Positions 23,892-36,996 of a stretch of 64,000 nt of DNA are shown in pieces; positions within the stretch are counted from its first letter, which is position 1; each line of letters begins with the position of its first letter. The notes under the pieces are model-generated. The model was not told the DNA's origin and made no database searches. It saw nothing but the letters and a program-made list of their open reading frames with translations. This DNA comes from Chrysoporthe austroafricana (Eukaryota; Ascomycota; Sordariomycetes; Diaporthales; Cryphonectriaceae). Location of the stretch: the NCBI GenBank assembly GCA_001051155.2, contig JYIP02000002.1, forward strand, positions 4,161,583 through 4,225,582, in the 5' to 3' direction. The position numbers and the translations under genes were made by a program.

Positions 23892-26800
23892 ATGGCCACC
23901 ATCAAGGCCATCGAGGCCAGCTCTGTGAGTTCTGCTTTCAGGAGTCTTGGTGCTCTGACTGATTGTCTCCGTTCAGGTTCACCAAATACAATCTGGCCAG
24001 GTCATCGTCGACCTCTGCTCAGTAGCCAAAGAACTGGTTGAGAATGGTCTGGACGCTGGTGCAACGAGCATCGGTATGAGGCTGGCCTAGACCCCCGATC
24101 ATTTCGATCAACATGACTGACTTTCTGCTGCCCAAAGATGTCCGGTTTAAGAACCAGGGTCTCGACTCGATCGAGGTCCAGGATAACGGCTCCGGGATCT
24201 CACCAGCGAACTACGAATCTGTCGCCCTGAAGCACTACACCTCCAAGTTGTCAACGTATTCGGATCTCACCACTCTTGAGACTTTTGGTTTTAGAGGTGA
24301 AGCACTGTCTTCGCTCTGTGCTTTGTCGCGTTTCACTATTACCACCTGCCTTCAGGCTGATGTTCCTAAGGGAACGAGACTTGAGTTCGAGACCTCCGGA
24401 AAGCTCAAGGGAACAACCGTGATTGCCGCCCAGAAGGGGACCACGGTATCCATTGAAAATCTGTTCCAAAATCTGCCCGTTCGGCGCCGAGAACTAGAAA
24501 GGAACATCAAGCGGGAATGGGGCAAGGTTATGAGCCTCCTCAATCAGTACGCTTGCATTCAAACAGGGACCAAATTTACGGTCTCTCAAACTCCCAACAA
24601 GGGCAAGCGAATCGTTCTATTCTCTACTAAAGGGAACAAGACTACTAGAGAGAATATCATCAATGTCTTCGGGGCCAAGACGATGGCCGCTTTGGTCGCT
24701 CTGGACTTGAAGTTCGATCTGGAACCGACCAGTGCCCCGACCCAGAGATGGAGCACGCAAGATGATGGCGGCACCCGGGAGGTGCTGGTGAAGGGATATG
24801 TCTCTCGACCCATACACGGGGAGGGGAGACAAACGCCGGACCGACAGATGTTCTACGTCAATAGTCGGCCTTGCGGATTGCCGCAGTTTGCCAAAGTCTT
24901 TAATGAGGTGTATAGGTCCTTCAACTCATCCCAATCGCCTTTCATTTTCGCGGACATCCAACTCGATACGCATCTCTACGATGTCAACGTCAGCCCCGAC
25001 AAGAGGACGATCCTGCTTCACGAGCAGTCGCGCATGCTGGACAGTCTGAGAGATTCGCTTATTGAGCTCTTTGAGAAACAAGATTTTACGGTGCCAATAT
25101 CTCAAATTACGCCATTCAAACAGCCGCCTTTCAAGAAATTGACGACCACACGTCAGGAGACTACTGAAGAGCTTTCGCCTGATACGGCCTCCGGTAAAGA
25201 CACCACACCGGCGCGTGTAACTGAAGAACAGTCAGAGGCCTCGGACGATGAGGCAGCCACTCCTGGCATTCGTCGCATGCAGAACCTCGCTGCTGCGAAA
25301 GCTTTGGCCAGAAATGCTCAAGTACCGGATTTGGTGACAGGGCGGGTTGAGCGGAAGTTGGATCCCCAAGAAGGGCTCAACTCCGCAGCCATGAAGTCAA
25401 CCAATTCATCGGTAGAAAAAATATCGTCTGATCAGACGACACCGTTGGGTTCGAAAGACGGGCTAAGAGACCCGACGATCACGGGCACCGAACCGGAAAC
25501 AACGGCAGTGACTGCACTTGCGGAACCTGCTGTTGGCTCCGATCAAGGAGGGAATGACTTGGTCGCTCGCCTGAGCAAGTTGAAACGCTCGTTCTTTCCA
25601 GAATCCCTCCAGAACGAGCTGCCAGACTCGGAAGCGCCTAAAGAAGCACCAATTCCTGCGATCGCAAGATCTATCAAGCCTCCGGACAATGCGCCCCTGA
25701 GCATGTCTACGGCCAGACCCCTTAAGAGACCATCACAAGAGGTTGCGACCATAACAATAGGGGATCACACAGTGACAAGTATCATCGGCACGCCGTCGAA
25801 GAGGCCGAGGACAGAGGAGACAGTAGCAGACCGTCGACAGTCACACAAATTGTCGAAAGCATCCGAACCAGCTGCACCTCTGCCCTCCTTTGGCGGACGC
25901 CTGACACAGATGTTTGCTGCTGCGGCTGGGAAGCAGCAATCACCAGCTAGTGATGAACCCTTGCTCATTGAGGCAGAAGAATCAGACGAGGATGCAGAGC
26001 ATGCAGAGGAAGATGGCTCTGAAACCAGGCCTGAATCGGTAGAGGATGAAGATACTCGTAGTGACAAGTCCTTGCCATTATTCGTAGAGCAGGAGGGGGA
26101 TGAACAATCATCTGTCTCACCAGAGGATGAGGATGAGGATGATCGATCCCCTCTATCTCTGCAGAATGCAGGTGATGAGATTGTCGATGCGAAGGATACG
26201 GAGTATCTCGACGAGGAAGACAACATGGCTCGAGAGGATGTTCCAGTCCAAGAACGAACCGAAGCCACTGAAGAAGCCACGCACGAGGCGAGCGAGGAGC
26301 AGCAGAAGCGGACACAAGCGTTCCTCAAAGGGTCCGCAAAGGGAAAATACTCTACACAGGTCCTCCTGCAGCGTCTCAAGATCGACGAGGAATCTCTCAG
26401 GCGAAGACTGGAAACCTGGAAAGCACAAATCCACGGGCTCACCTCGAGAGTACAGGACAGCGAAGCCGATGATCTAGGGAACGGCCTAGAGGCAGAAAAC
26501 GCCGAGGAGAAGCTCTCACTCACCATTCACAAGGGCGATTTCGCCAAGATGAAGATCGTTGGACAATTTAACCTAGGCTTCATCCTTGCCGTCCGTCCAA
26601 GCGGCACCTCCACTACCTCGCCCACTCCTGAGGCCGCACAGAAGTCCGTTAGGGAAGACGATGAGCTCTTCATCATCGACCAACACGCCTCCGACGAAAA
26701 GTTCAACTTCGAGCGCCTGCAATCCACAACAACCGTACAGTCCCAGCGCCTCGTCCGGCCAAAGCCCCTCGAGCTGACCGCCGTCGAGGAGGAGATCGTC

Positions 26801-27346
26801 ATCGAGAACCAAGCCTCACTCGAAAAGAACGGCTTCGTTGTCTCCGTCGACGATAGCGGCGACGAGCCCGTCGGCTCGCGCTGCCAGCTCCTCAGTCTGC
26901 CCCTGAGCAGGGAGACAACGTTCTCGCTTGCCGATCTGGAGGAGTTGATCTCGCTGTTGGGGGATAACCCCACTACTACCGCCACGTCCTTGCCTGATGA
27001 CGATGGACAAGGTGAAGGACAGGAGGAGCTCAGGAAGTACATCCCCCGACCGTCCAAGGTCCGCAAGATGTTCGCCATGCGCGCGTGCAGGAGCAGCATC
27101 ATGATCGGCAAGGCGCTGTCGCACCAGCAGATGCAGAAGGTCGTCAGGCACATGGGCGAGATGGAGAAGCCGTGGAACTGTCCTCATGGTCGACCGACGA
27201 TGAGGCATTTGTGCGGGCTGGGGGCCGCGTGGGATGAGCGGGAATGGAAGGAGGGCGACCATGGCGATTTGGACGACGCTGGTGCTTCTGTACGAAGGAC
27301 GGATTGGGCCGGGTACATCCGGCATATGAGGGAGGGCGGTCTGTGA
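23892..27346 (+). CDS. pms1: DNA mismatch repair protein PMS1 (MutL homologue)
   Basis: Three exons: 23892-23924, 23977-24073, 24138-27346, giving 1112 aa. The first two small exons supply the start [20 protein letters not shown] and the ATPase motif [15 protein letters not shown]; exon 3 continues with VQDNGSGI and [11 protein letters not shown] long acidic, low-complexity linker spans about residues 350-750. The C-terminal endonuclease domain has [12 protein letters not shown] (from about residue 891), ACRSSIMIG and CPHGRP (about 1058), all three metal-site motifs of the nuclease-active PMS1/PMS2 class. It nicks DNA as a heterodimer with Mlh1 in mismatch repair. Because the first exon is only 33 nt, a start inside exon 3 would wrongly lose the ATPase Glu/Asn motif. 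Confidence 0.96.
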
Positions 27347-27658
27347 ATTCATTTTATCAAGAGGCATGGCATAGGCGCTACGAATACTGCTTGTTATGGA
27401 AGTTCATTACAGCGTGTATTTTAGCTGAAGCGATATTGACTTGTAAATGTGTGATATTTCGTACTCCTTTGCGGTCTAGGGATGGCCTGTCCTTCTGATC
27501 GTTGGTGGTTTGAGGGCAGTGAACATTCATGTAGTTCACCAACCACCTCAGCTCTCATTGTGACAACAATATATCGTTGGAATGCCACACATGTTTACAA
27601 GCGACGCTGCGACTGCCGTTTCGGAGTATTATATCAGGCATGGCACACCGGTTGCTGC
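27347..27658. other. Short convergent intergenic region
   Basis: About 0.3 kb between the stop codons of pms1 (+) and the Zn2Cys6 regulator (-); 3' UTRs only. Confidence 0.55.
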
Positions 27659-30600
27659 CTATGTCATTGACATGTCAAAGTTCAGATTGCTCACGTCGCC
27701 GTTGATGCCAAAGAATTGGAACCTAGGGACACGTTAGCCACATCTCTTCTTCTATGCTTCTATGCCAACCGATGTAAGAAACCAAACTTACCAGTCTTCC
27801 ACGTTTAGAGTACTCGGCACCGGGGCGCCTCCGGCACTGCCGGTACTCCAGCTGTCCGGACTTTGTCCATCCGCTAGCCCATCAAAGCCGACCGGCGTCT
27901 GCCACACATTCCCACTAGTACCCGGCTGCCCGGGGGGCTGTTGGCCCCCTTGCTGACCCGGGAATCCGGCAATGTTACTCTGCAGAAAGCTTGCAGTGTG
28001 CTGTTGCACAGGGCTCTGATTTGTCCTACTCTCTTGCTGACTTTGATGTTGTTGCTGGCCGAACATGTTCGAAACCTGCTGTTGTTGACTCTGTCCCCTC
28101 TGATGCATTTGGTGTTGTTGCATTAGGTTTGGGTCTAGGTTCTGGTGCGTCTGGGTCGGTGAAATGTGCGGGAAGAGAGGCATGCTTGCGCTTTCAGGGA
28201 AGAGCTGGTCTGGCTGGAAGTTCTCCCAAACAGCTTGTGAAAGATTCGGCGAATTACGGGTCACGAGGTACAGGTCGGGCGGTGTCGTGGGCACCGAGAA
28301 GGACGGGTTGAACGGCGTTGGGGGTCGAGTGTGCGGACGTGATGCTGAGCCTCCCATAAAGGCATCCATATTACTTGGTCTGCCGCCAGGCGATGTGATC
28401 TGTGGGTGCGGTGGGGGCATATGATTACTCGACAAGGCTGGCTCGGTCTTCAGAGGAGCCTGTGGGGTCTGCGGTCGGGAACGCTCATAGGACTCTTGCG
28501 GGGTGGGCGTTGCCACACTGAAGTCAATCGCCATCTCGTCGTACTTCCGCTTCGCCGTTTCCCTCAGTTGCTGCTGTTGTTGCTGCTGATCCTGAGCGTG
28601 CTGCTCGAGCTGCAGCATGCTCTTCTGGAATTTGTTGTGTCGTTTCCCCGCTGCCTTCTGGAGTCTCTCCTCAAGGTTCCTATTCCCCAAGATAGCCTCA
28701 AAAAGCGTGTAGACCATTTTTCCAACCAGCCATACCCTGGAGACGTCCTTAAGGGCAGTCATACACGTCCTGATTCTGTCCTGGGTGACCTGCTGAATGG
28801 ACGGGATCGGAGATCGCATTTGATAAACGTGCATGATGAGCGCCGAGAATAGGCTATAGACGATGAAAGCTGGACAGTATCGAAGTTGGTCGTGAGCCGA
28901 AAGGTTCTCAATGATGGACGTAATCATAGCAGCCGCCTGGAAAGCAATGTTGCGGGACGGATAGGCGGCATCCTCCGGGAAACGTGAATTTCCACCACCG
29001 GGGGGCATATGGGCTCGATGTAGTAGACAGAGCGTAGTGTAGTAGTTGGAGTGAAGGAGCGCAGACCAAAAGTGATGCCTCGGCATCTCCCAATATACCG
29101 TCTTGGGGCAATTCTGGAGCCAGTCCGCCAACGCCATATCACTGTGCGTGAGATCGATTGGGTTCCGCTGACGCCCTTTTGCAGCTACCGAGTACTGTTG
29201 TGAGAGGACCAGCCCCATGATCTCACACAGCTTCACATACTGCATGAAGAAATGAACGTGAACAGTATCGAAAGGGTATTCGCTCGGCCGGCCGTCTTCG
29301 TCCTCGATGAAGTCGTCTTCCGTGAGCATCTCAACGTCTGAATCGTCGAGGTTGATGTGGACAGGTCGACCCAGAGCCACCGCGACGGATCGGTCCCGAG
29401 TGAAAAGCGTCCACCAGATCCTCTTCCATAGTCTTTTGTCAGCCTTGCTGAGCTGCGAGCCCTCTACACTCCGATGCATTCCGGATCCCTGTGCAACAAT
29501 GGTTGCCACACGCGTCCAGTAGAAGACATTCTTGGTGACGTCTTCTGGACCTTCCCAGTACCAACCCATGAGCAGCAAGGACTGCACGATGGTCACTCGA
29601 TCGTCTTCGTAACTGGCATCGTAAAGAGCCTTGGCCCGTTTGTAGAAAGTCAGCGCAGCGGGTGTAGTCGATCCATTCGCATCCATGAGCTGAGGGTTAC
29701 TGCACACGCGAGATCCAGCGAGCAATATAGCCTGCAAGAGCAAGAGCGAGGGCGGGTTCTTAGGGTCCTTGTACTGCCTCATGAACCGCGCTCGGTTGAT
29801 GACTGGTACTATCGGGTGAACCCATTTGAAATAGGACTCGATAAGTTCGTCGCAGAGGGATCGCGGCGGAAGGAGGAAAGCGCCTCGCTGGTGCAGGATA
29901 TCGATCTCGACATTGTCCAGCTCGGTGAGCCTGGCCCTGGATCCACGAACATTCTCGGGTAGTGGGTAGTGAACAACATCGGCAGTCCCTTGTCGATCGT
30001 GAACGAGTAGTGTCAGGTTGGATGACTCTCCCAGGTACGCAACACGGCCGGCTTCGGTAATGGGGGCACGAGTGAACTTTGGTTTCATGACTAGGTTTAA
30101 ATAAGTATTGTTGTCGACCTCCTCTTTCTGGGTTTGTGCCGCCGTCATGGTGGTCGATGGGGTACCTTCTGCAGTGTGATATACGGCGGGCGGCCTGGTG
30201 TTGAAGGTGCCAGTCCCAGCACTGGGAACTGGAAGGGGAGATCGGTCTTCGGATCCATCACCTCGCTCACTGGCCACATCAGGAGTCAGCAACGTCTCGC
30301 AGCCACCGTGCTGGGAAACATGATTACCTGTCTGAGTCTTTGGCTGTCGAAGTCGCGGGGACCTTTTTCCTCTTCGGAGTAGGGATCTTGCACTCGATCT
30401 GGAAGGCGACACAGTTTGTACACGGTATGCCCAGCGACGCAGCATCGCATCTGACTTTCCTCCTGTTGGGCCACGATTGTTAGTTTTGGGGAGCATTATC
30501 GGCCCGGGAGCTGGTCTCGTGGTTCGCATGGGAAGGAACGGAGCGAAGCCATCGCGAGTCCAAGCCTTGCCATGGAGGCTCTCCAGACAGCTAGACACGG

Positions 30601-31253
30601 AGGGGCTCCGTTCCTTTCGGGTATGGTTTTGACGTACGCATGGCAGGTCTATGTGGACAGGACAACTGGTCAGCAATAAAGTCTGGATGGATGTGCAAGG
30701 CGTGTGGATGTGGGTGAGGGGCGGTCGATGGCTGTCGCGCGTCGCGGCGTTGAGGCTCGAGACCCTTCTACAGCCAAAGCTCTGCTATCGAATTGCCGAG
30801 GCACGATAGCAAGAGCGTCAGCCTCGGCGCCGCAACGCAGCCCTTGGCCTGTCGGGCGGACAAAATATAAAAAAAGATAATACGGCCAACATGGACGCAA
30901 CTGGACGAACACGCGAGATGAAGGCTGCGGACTCACCTCACAAGCGCGAGAAGCTCGTTGTCTTTTGCGAGCAGCACGTCGAATCAGCAAAGCTCTTGTT
31001 GCACGCGACACGACACAACACGACACGACACGACATCCCTCAGGCTGGGGACGGTGCCCTGGTGATCCTACCTCCTGAAGCTTAGATGGGCCTGATTCGC
31101 AGCCATGTCTCTCTTGGACCCCGCCATCGTGGTAGGTGAGGCCGTCGCGTCATTGCCCCCATTGATGGCCGAGTCTGAGGAATGGCTCTGGTTGGGCTGT
31201 GACTGCGACGGCGATTGCTGAAGCGCCTCGACGAGTGAGGCATCTGGGTTCAT
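27659..31253 (-). CDS. Zn2Cys6 transcription factor, Ctf1/Far (fatty-acid regulator) type
   Basis: Six exons: 31253-31072, 30961-30937 (25 nt), 30648-30638 (11 nt), 30462-30328, 30269-27792, 27722-27659; all phases fit and total 964 aa. The three small exons build the zinc cluster: RQRASRACE + TCHA + RKVRCD, then IPCTNCVAF and IEC, i.e. C-x2-C-x6-C-x8-C-x2-C-x6-C at about residues 68-97, followed by a basic PTPKRKK. The middle holds the fungal-specific TF domain (YFKWVHPIVPVINRARF; LLMGWYWEGPEDVTKNVF; RIWWTLFTRDRSVAVALGRP; LLHSNYYTTLCLLHRAHMPP). The C-terminus is Gln-rich and ends DWFQFFGINGDVSN. These blocks resemble cutinase/fatty-acid regulators (Ctf1, FarA/FarB), from memory. A long single frame 30676-27788 exists but its N-terminus is intron sequence and lacks the zinc cluster. 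Confidence 0.85.
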
Positions 31254-32798
31254 GGTGAAACGGCTGGTCGGCCAAGATTCGTCGAATGTAGGAACGGGTC
31301 TTGCGCCCGCTGGGTTCGGGCTGAGCGTAAGTCGGTCGGAGGTCCTTATGTTGGGGCTGGCATTACTATTGAAGCTGGTGAGGGGGTTCGATCGGAGGGT
31401 CGGATTCAGTTGTCGAGGAGGCGCCGCAGACAGGAGAATCGAATGGGATGGTTGCTGCGCGTATCAAGGCGCACGACCAGCACGCAAGGGCCTTGTTCAC
31501 CCAGACAGGAAGAGACGTAAGGCGGCAAGATTTGGCACGATCCCAAGGCGGGATGGTGATACAAGGCAGTTGAAGCTCGGATTGGGACGCTCGATCACAC
31601 CAGGACAAGCAGACAGGACCGTTCTAGTTCTAGGCCGATCCCATTCGGATCGGCTGGTGTGGTTGCCCCGAGCTCTCCGCTCCAGCGTGCAGCTAGCGTG
31701 CAGGGTGTGCAGTGTGCAGTGTGCTGTCTGCACTGTTAGAGATGCTGTAGGGAACGGCAGATGGGTGCCCCAGAGCCCCACGCCATGCAGCTGCGCCCAG
31801 GGCAGGGTCAAGACAGGGCTAGCCAGCCACGCTACAGTGGATTCAGGCGCGCCTAGGAATCGCCGTAGGGGTCCTCTCTCAGCGAGGCGCAGGGCCAATC
31901 GCGCTCACCGCTTTGGTCAAGTATATCAGAATAGGGAAGACTGTTGAAGACTTAGGGACTTGTCGAAAATTCACCGAGGACTTGTTGACGTCTTGTTGAA
32001 GATTGGGCTTTGTCCAACCTTGACTTCACTAATGCAATATTAGTAGAGAACTCGTAAACCAGGCAGGCTCTTGTTTGCTTGATTCCAAAATATAGAATTT
32101 AATCAAGTTGCAGGTAGCAGGGTGGCGAGGTTGGTCCTTCTAATATAATAGACAAATATATAGTAATGCCTTCCACGGCAATTCGACCCCCTTGAAGTCA
32201 AGCGTCTCCGTCCCACTACGCCCAGGTCTCAAGAGACTTCCCACAGCGGGTGTGGCGCTCGCTAGTGAGCTCTCACCGAAACATGTACACCTCTCCCGGA
32301 CCTCCAGCTTCTAGCGCTCTTCCGACCTCACATACGGATGCCCTCAGCACACTTTCGGGCACACATAGACGTGTAGCCATAGCCCACGCACGTACGGGAC
32401 ACGAACGTTTCAGGCAATACCCGGATGAGATGACACCGGATGTGGGCTTCCACAGGAGGGGACCTTCCAGAGGCGGGGGGAAACAAATCCCGACTTGCCC
32501 CTCCTGCCACGAACTCTTCCGCCTCATCCGCGGGCGTGGCAAAGGCCTCTGCAACTCATCTGCACCCCAGAATGATCTGCCGGCGCGGGCCTATGACGGC
32601 CATTCCCCGTGCAAAGCGCGCGCTACCTGCATGAATAGTAATATGGGATCGAATTATTTACCTTCAGGCCCCTCAGTTCGATGGTGACCTGGTCTCGTGC
32701 CTTAATATTATAGATGTATTATGCCAAATATAGTCTTCGTACAGTATACCTTGTCGTTTTGTCTAGTCTAGCGCGTTTGCATCATAAATCCCATGTCA
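31254..32798. promoter_or_regulatory. Regulator promoter and AT-rich spacer
   Basis: About 1.5 kb between the Zn2Cys6 gene start and the mcd4 stop. The first 650 bp are GC-rich. Bases about 31915-32180 are distinctly AT-richer and contain repeated GAAGACTT/GACTTGTTGA-like words, possibly a decayed mobile-element fragment. No coding frame is supported. Confidence 0.4.
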
Positions 32799-35700
32799 TC
32801 ATGACTCCCGCGCCGTGGTCTTTTCCCCGGCTGCGGCTTCGGTTCCGGCCCCGGCCCCGGCTTTCACGTCATTCATTTCCGTCTTGGCCCACGGAGCAAC
32901 GGCGTCACCATTCACGGCCTTCCTGCCAGGTATACCAACGACGTCGATCCCACTAATGAACCAGGCCGAGACGCCCTCGAGCGACGTCACAAAGACACTC
33001 ATCAGGCTCGCGATGGCGAAGTGGGAGATCGTGCTCCCGATCTCCAGCCACGAGCCCTCGTCCTTGACCACCCAGAAGAAGTACAGCGTCAAGATGTCGC
33101 TGATGGCCATGACCACCATGAAAAGGGCGGAGGGTGCGACGCCGATCCGCTTGTTGAGAATGCCCAGGTTGGCGGACACCAGTGCGAAGGGAATCATGAG
33201 CTTGAGGATCAGCAGTGCCGCCTGAGAGAACGGGTCGAAGATCGGAATCAGCCGGGAGACGCTGTCCAGGCTGAAGGAGGAGATGGAGGCAATGTTTCCG
33301 GTGGAGAAGAAGGCGGACTGTAGGAAGACGAAGAAGAAGAGCGCCACGCGCGCATCGGCGAGGGTTAGCGGGCGATATGGATTCGGTAGCTGGGTGGGAA
33401 GCTGCTTGGTTTTTGCCGAGCCGTTGCCGGAGCCGCTTTCGACAACAGTGCCGACCTTATGGGTCGATCTGTTGTAGACCTCGTACTCAAGCCTTACCCA
33501 TGCCACCAGCGTCACCCAGAATGTGACATAGAACAGCCCCTCATAAGAGGTAGTCAAGATCACGAAGGTGGGTGCACAGGTAAGGAAGATGACCACGAGC
33601 CGGTGTAGATAGTTGTTGTTGGTCTCCAACCGATATGCCAATGGCATGAGGAGTGATGTGACTGAGATCGAGTTAGCATTCAGTACTGGTCGCTTGTCAT
33701 ACATAGGTGCTTACCCAACACGAGCCAGCCCACTATCTGGTTGCCACGAGGCAGTCCTTGCTTAGCCTGCAGAGACAGCGCGCTTGATCTCGTGACAACC
33801 ATGGCCAGCGCTACCAGACCTACTTGGACCCCGACAACTGTTCTCGAGACCCGCTTTTTGCTTGACGAGGACTTGGACCCGGTCATTGAGAAGTCGGCCA
33901 AGACACGGTCCTCGAATGCCAGATACACAAGACCAATGGCAATCATCAATGCGGCTCCCAAGACAATGAGTGTTACATTCTCGGCTTTCATTGCCGGCAG
34001 GAGAGTGAAGGTGCTCATCAAGAGGCACGAGGCTGCCCACACAAGGGAAAGAGTCAAATGCTCCTGCACAAACGACAGCCCGGACGCCAGAGGCCAGAAG
34101 GCTCCCACGATATACAGGACTGTAAGTACCTCGCGGTGGATGTAGCCTATAGCCAGCGAGATGATGATGCCGACGTAGGCCGCACCACCAAGGCCGAGTG
34201 AAACCGGTCGCGTGTCCCCCAAGATGACCTCGGCCCCCCGGACAAGACACTCCCGGCGGGCGTAAACCTCTTCCCAGAAAAAAACGGGGAAGAACACATA
34301 TGCGTAGTACGCGACCGGCGACTTGGAAACGATGAAGGATGAAGCAAGCATGACGTAAACAGCACCGAATGCTGCTGTCACCGTTAGATTTCTGGAAGGC
34401 ACGACGGCACCTTGAAGGACGTGGAGGTTGATGACCGTCGTAATGGCATACACCATCCATCCCAGGTACCCAATGGTGATCGTCGCCCGGAGGAAGAGCC
34501 AGTCGTACGTCTGCAGGTATCTCAGACCTTGCAGGCCAATTTCAATGAGAGTCTCGCATTCCTCAATGGCCTCCTCATGTTTGCCCTCGTCAATGAGCTG
34601 GCGAATGGCAGCAACTCGCTCGTCAGAGGTATGGCCGCTCTCGCCTAGTGGCCGATATGGCCGGAACCTCAGCTCTGAAGCCCTCTTCTTCTCTTCCTTC
34701 ACTCGGTACATCTCAAGGATTTCCTGGGCGTTGACTAACAACGCCTCTGCCTTCTCACCCACGTCTGCTGCAAGAAATGGTAATGGGAGCTCGCCAACCG
34801 AGTTCGCGGGGTACTCGACCCCAACCAGATATGCCATCAACGCAGCGACGTCAGCCTGGCTCACATCGTGCCTCCTGACGTGATCCAGATTCCAGTCGGC
34901 TGAGTACTCATCATGGCCCGGCGCGACCTTTCCGGGATGAATCTCAGGTTTTGCAACACCGGAGCCCCATGAGATCAGCGGCGTTCGTGTATTATCCGGG
35001 TGACCATCACCATGACTGCCCCAGTCGCTCATCCCGTGATCCGCAGTGAACACATACGCCGTCCTGCCGTCATTGTAGAACTTTTCAATCAACTCGGTGG
35101 TTTCCTTGACGCCCTGGTCGACGACCTTGATGTTGTGAAGGTACTCCTTCGAATATGGCCGGTAGTAGTGTCCAGTCGTGTCGAGCCCAAGCAGGTGCAA
35201 GAAGAAGACGACCTTGTCCTGCTTCAGCGCCTCTTTCAGTGTCTTATTGCGGTGCGCCTCATCGAACAGCTCCCTGACGTGATCGAAAACCCAGTAATCC
35301 AGATGGGTCGCGTCCTGCGAGAAATCCTCCTCCTCGGCCCCGTACATGAAGGCGTCTACCCTCCCAGGCACAGCACCATGCTCGAACATGGGCAGGATGT
35401 CCGGACTGCCCCAGCTCCAAGTGTGCTGGCTGCGATTGAACACGCTGTCAAAGTTGACCGGATTCAGCTTCCAGCCGGTCGTCACGGCCGACACATCCTC
35501 ATACAACCCAGCAATGAGCGCGACATGTCCAGGTCGCGACTCTGTCGGCACGCGTGTATGCGAGACACCAAAGGTACCGTGCTCTAGCACTCGAGATCTG
35601 AGAAAGGGCGCGAGGGGCCGGGGCTCGAGGTCTGCGTCGGACTCGGGATACGGTTCGGGATGGGACTGGAAGGCTTTGTCGGCGCGCAAGCCGTCGCCTG

Positions 35701-35937
35701 AGCAGTACACGAGTAAGCTGAAGCCGCAAGAAGGGAGAGAATGCCGGAAGTGAGCGTACCAACAAACAGGACCAACCTATCCGCGGGAGCATTGCTGGGA
35801 GCTGGGCGCTCAACCTTGAAGAGTCGCATGCCGGATACGATGGGACTGACGAAGTAGACGTCGAAGATGGAGGCGATATATACCAGATGGAAGACCAGGG
35901 CCAGGGCCAGGAACCTGAACCGTGGAAAGCGCGCCAT
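32799..35937 (-). CDS. mcd4: GPI ethanolamine phosphate transferase 1 (Mcd4/PIG-N)
   Basis: Three exons: 35937-35760, 35697-33715, 33661-32799, joined to 1007 aa. The protein begins MARFPRFRFLALALVFHLVY (signal anchor) and SIFDVYFVSPI. The lumenal alkaline-phosphatase-type domain starts at the first junction, VGDGLRADKAF, with nucleophile Thr in RVPTESRPGH and metal residues in FTADHGMSDWGSHGDG. The second half has about a dozen hydrophobic spans and ends in an Ala/Gly/Lys-rich tail. The enzyme adds phosphoethanolamine to the first mannose of the GPI precursor in the ER. The first intron falls exactly at the metal-binding Asp-Gly, so reading through it would destroy the active site. It is divergent from aps2. 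Confidence 0.95.
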
Positions 35938-36996
35938 GTTGGCGCTGTGGTGCAGCTCGCGTAGCCCTCACGAATAGGAGATGATACAGAGGACGGAGAC
36001 AGTCGTGATCGGGTTCTTGGAGAGGGGGAGGTGCTCTTTGATGTCTAGGTTCTCGCATCTACCTCTCCCACGGCTCTAACGCGACACGACACGTGCGAAC
36101 AAAAATTTGGAGAGGGAAATGACACTTGGCCAATTGCTTACCCAGCACAACAGCTCAAGGGAAGGAAATGGGCGGCAGTGCGACGGAGAGGCGGGCCAAG
36201 GCGAGGCGGTTGCAAGCTGCCGACCTCAACTTGGCGCGGCGCCGGGGTGAGCGGGTCACCCGCATCCCCAATTCACAGGGGGGGCCACTGGGGGGCTGGG
36301 GGGTAGCAGTGGGTAGATACTATGGTAGTACACGCTACACGGTAGCTCTGAGCTACTATGTAATAGGGCTGATCGCTCAAGTGGTGCCTGAAGATCCCCA
36401 GTGCCGCTGCCAAACCCAGAGACCTCGATCCAGACAAGATGCGACCTAACGTAGACCTCGCCGCCTCCCTTCACGTCGTGCATATGCGACCCTACAGAGA
36501 AAGTCGCAGCAGGTATCTGGAAGGTGTTGACGGCAGTCTGAGGCTGCATCCGTTGAAGCTTCGCAACCGCCTCAGGATCCCCTTTTTGTCGGAGACGAGG
36601 AGCAAGCCGAGACAGGCATGGCCATGTCTACTGGGCACCCTGACCATTCGGCGTCCACTGGTTGGCAAAGCGATAGTGGAGTCCATCGACACTCTACTCA
36701 GTAATATCTGCAGTACGGTACCACTAAGAGCCAGAGGCGCACGCACATGTATCAGGGCCTTACCCCAGTAATGCTACGTACTACTCAGTACGGACCCAAT
36801 CGACGGCAACTCGCCAAGAGTTACCCCGGGAGTTGGCGGCAAGCTTCCGAGCGAGGCCAGGGGCCACTGCGGCCGGCGCGGACCCACGCTAAAATGGCCC
36901 GAAGACCCCGGAGCCGCAACTCTCCCTGAACGTCCACCGTGACGGCTTCAAACGGCACGACATCTCGAGCGCCGCCCACCCACCTGCGCCCCCAAG
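35938..36996. promoter_or_regulatory. Divergent promoter region between mcd4 and aps2
   Basis: About 1.06 kb between divergent starts. It carries GTAC-rich palindromic words at 36309-36352, 36714-36722 and 36772-36795. No gene is supported. Confidence 0.45.

Noticed and set aside
27788..30676. Single 962-codon frame as the full Zn2Cys6 gene
   Set aside because: Its first 120 residues are intron read-through and it lacks the zinc cluster; the six-exon model restores the cluster and the C-terminal exon.
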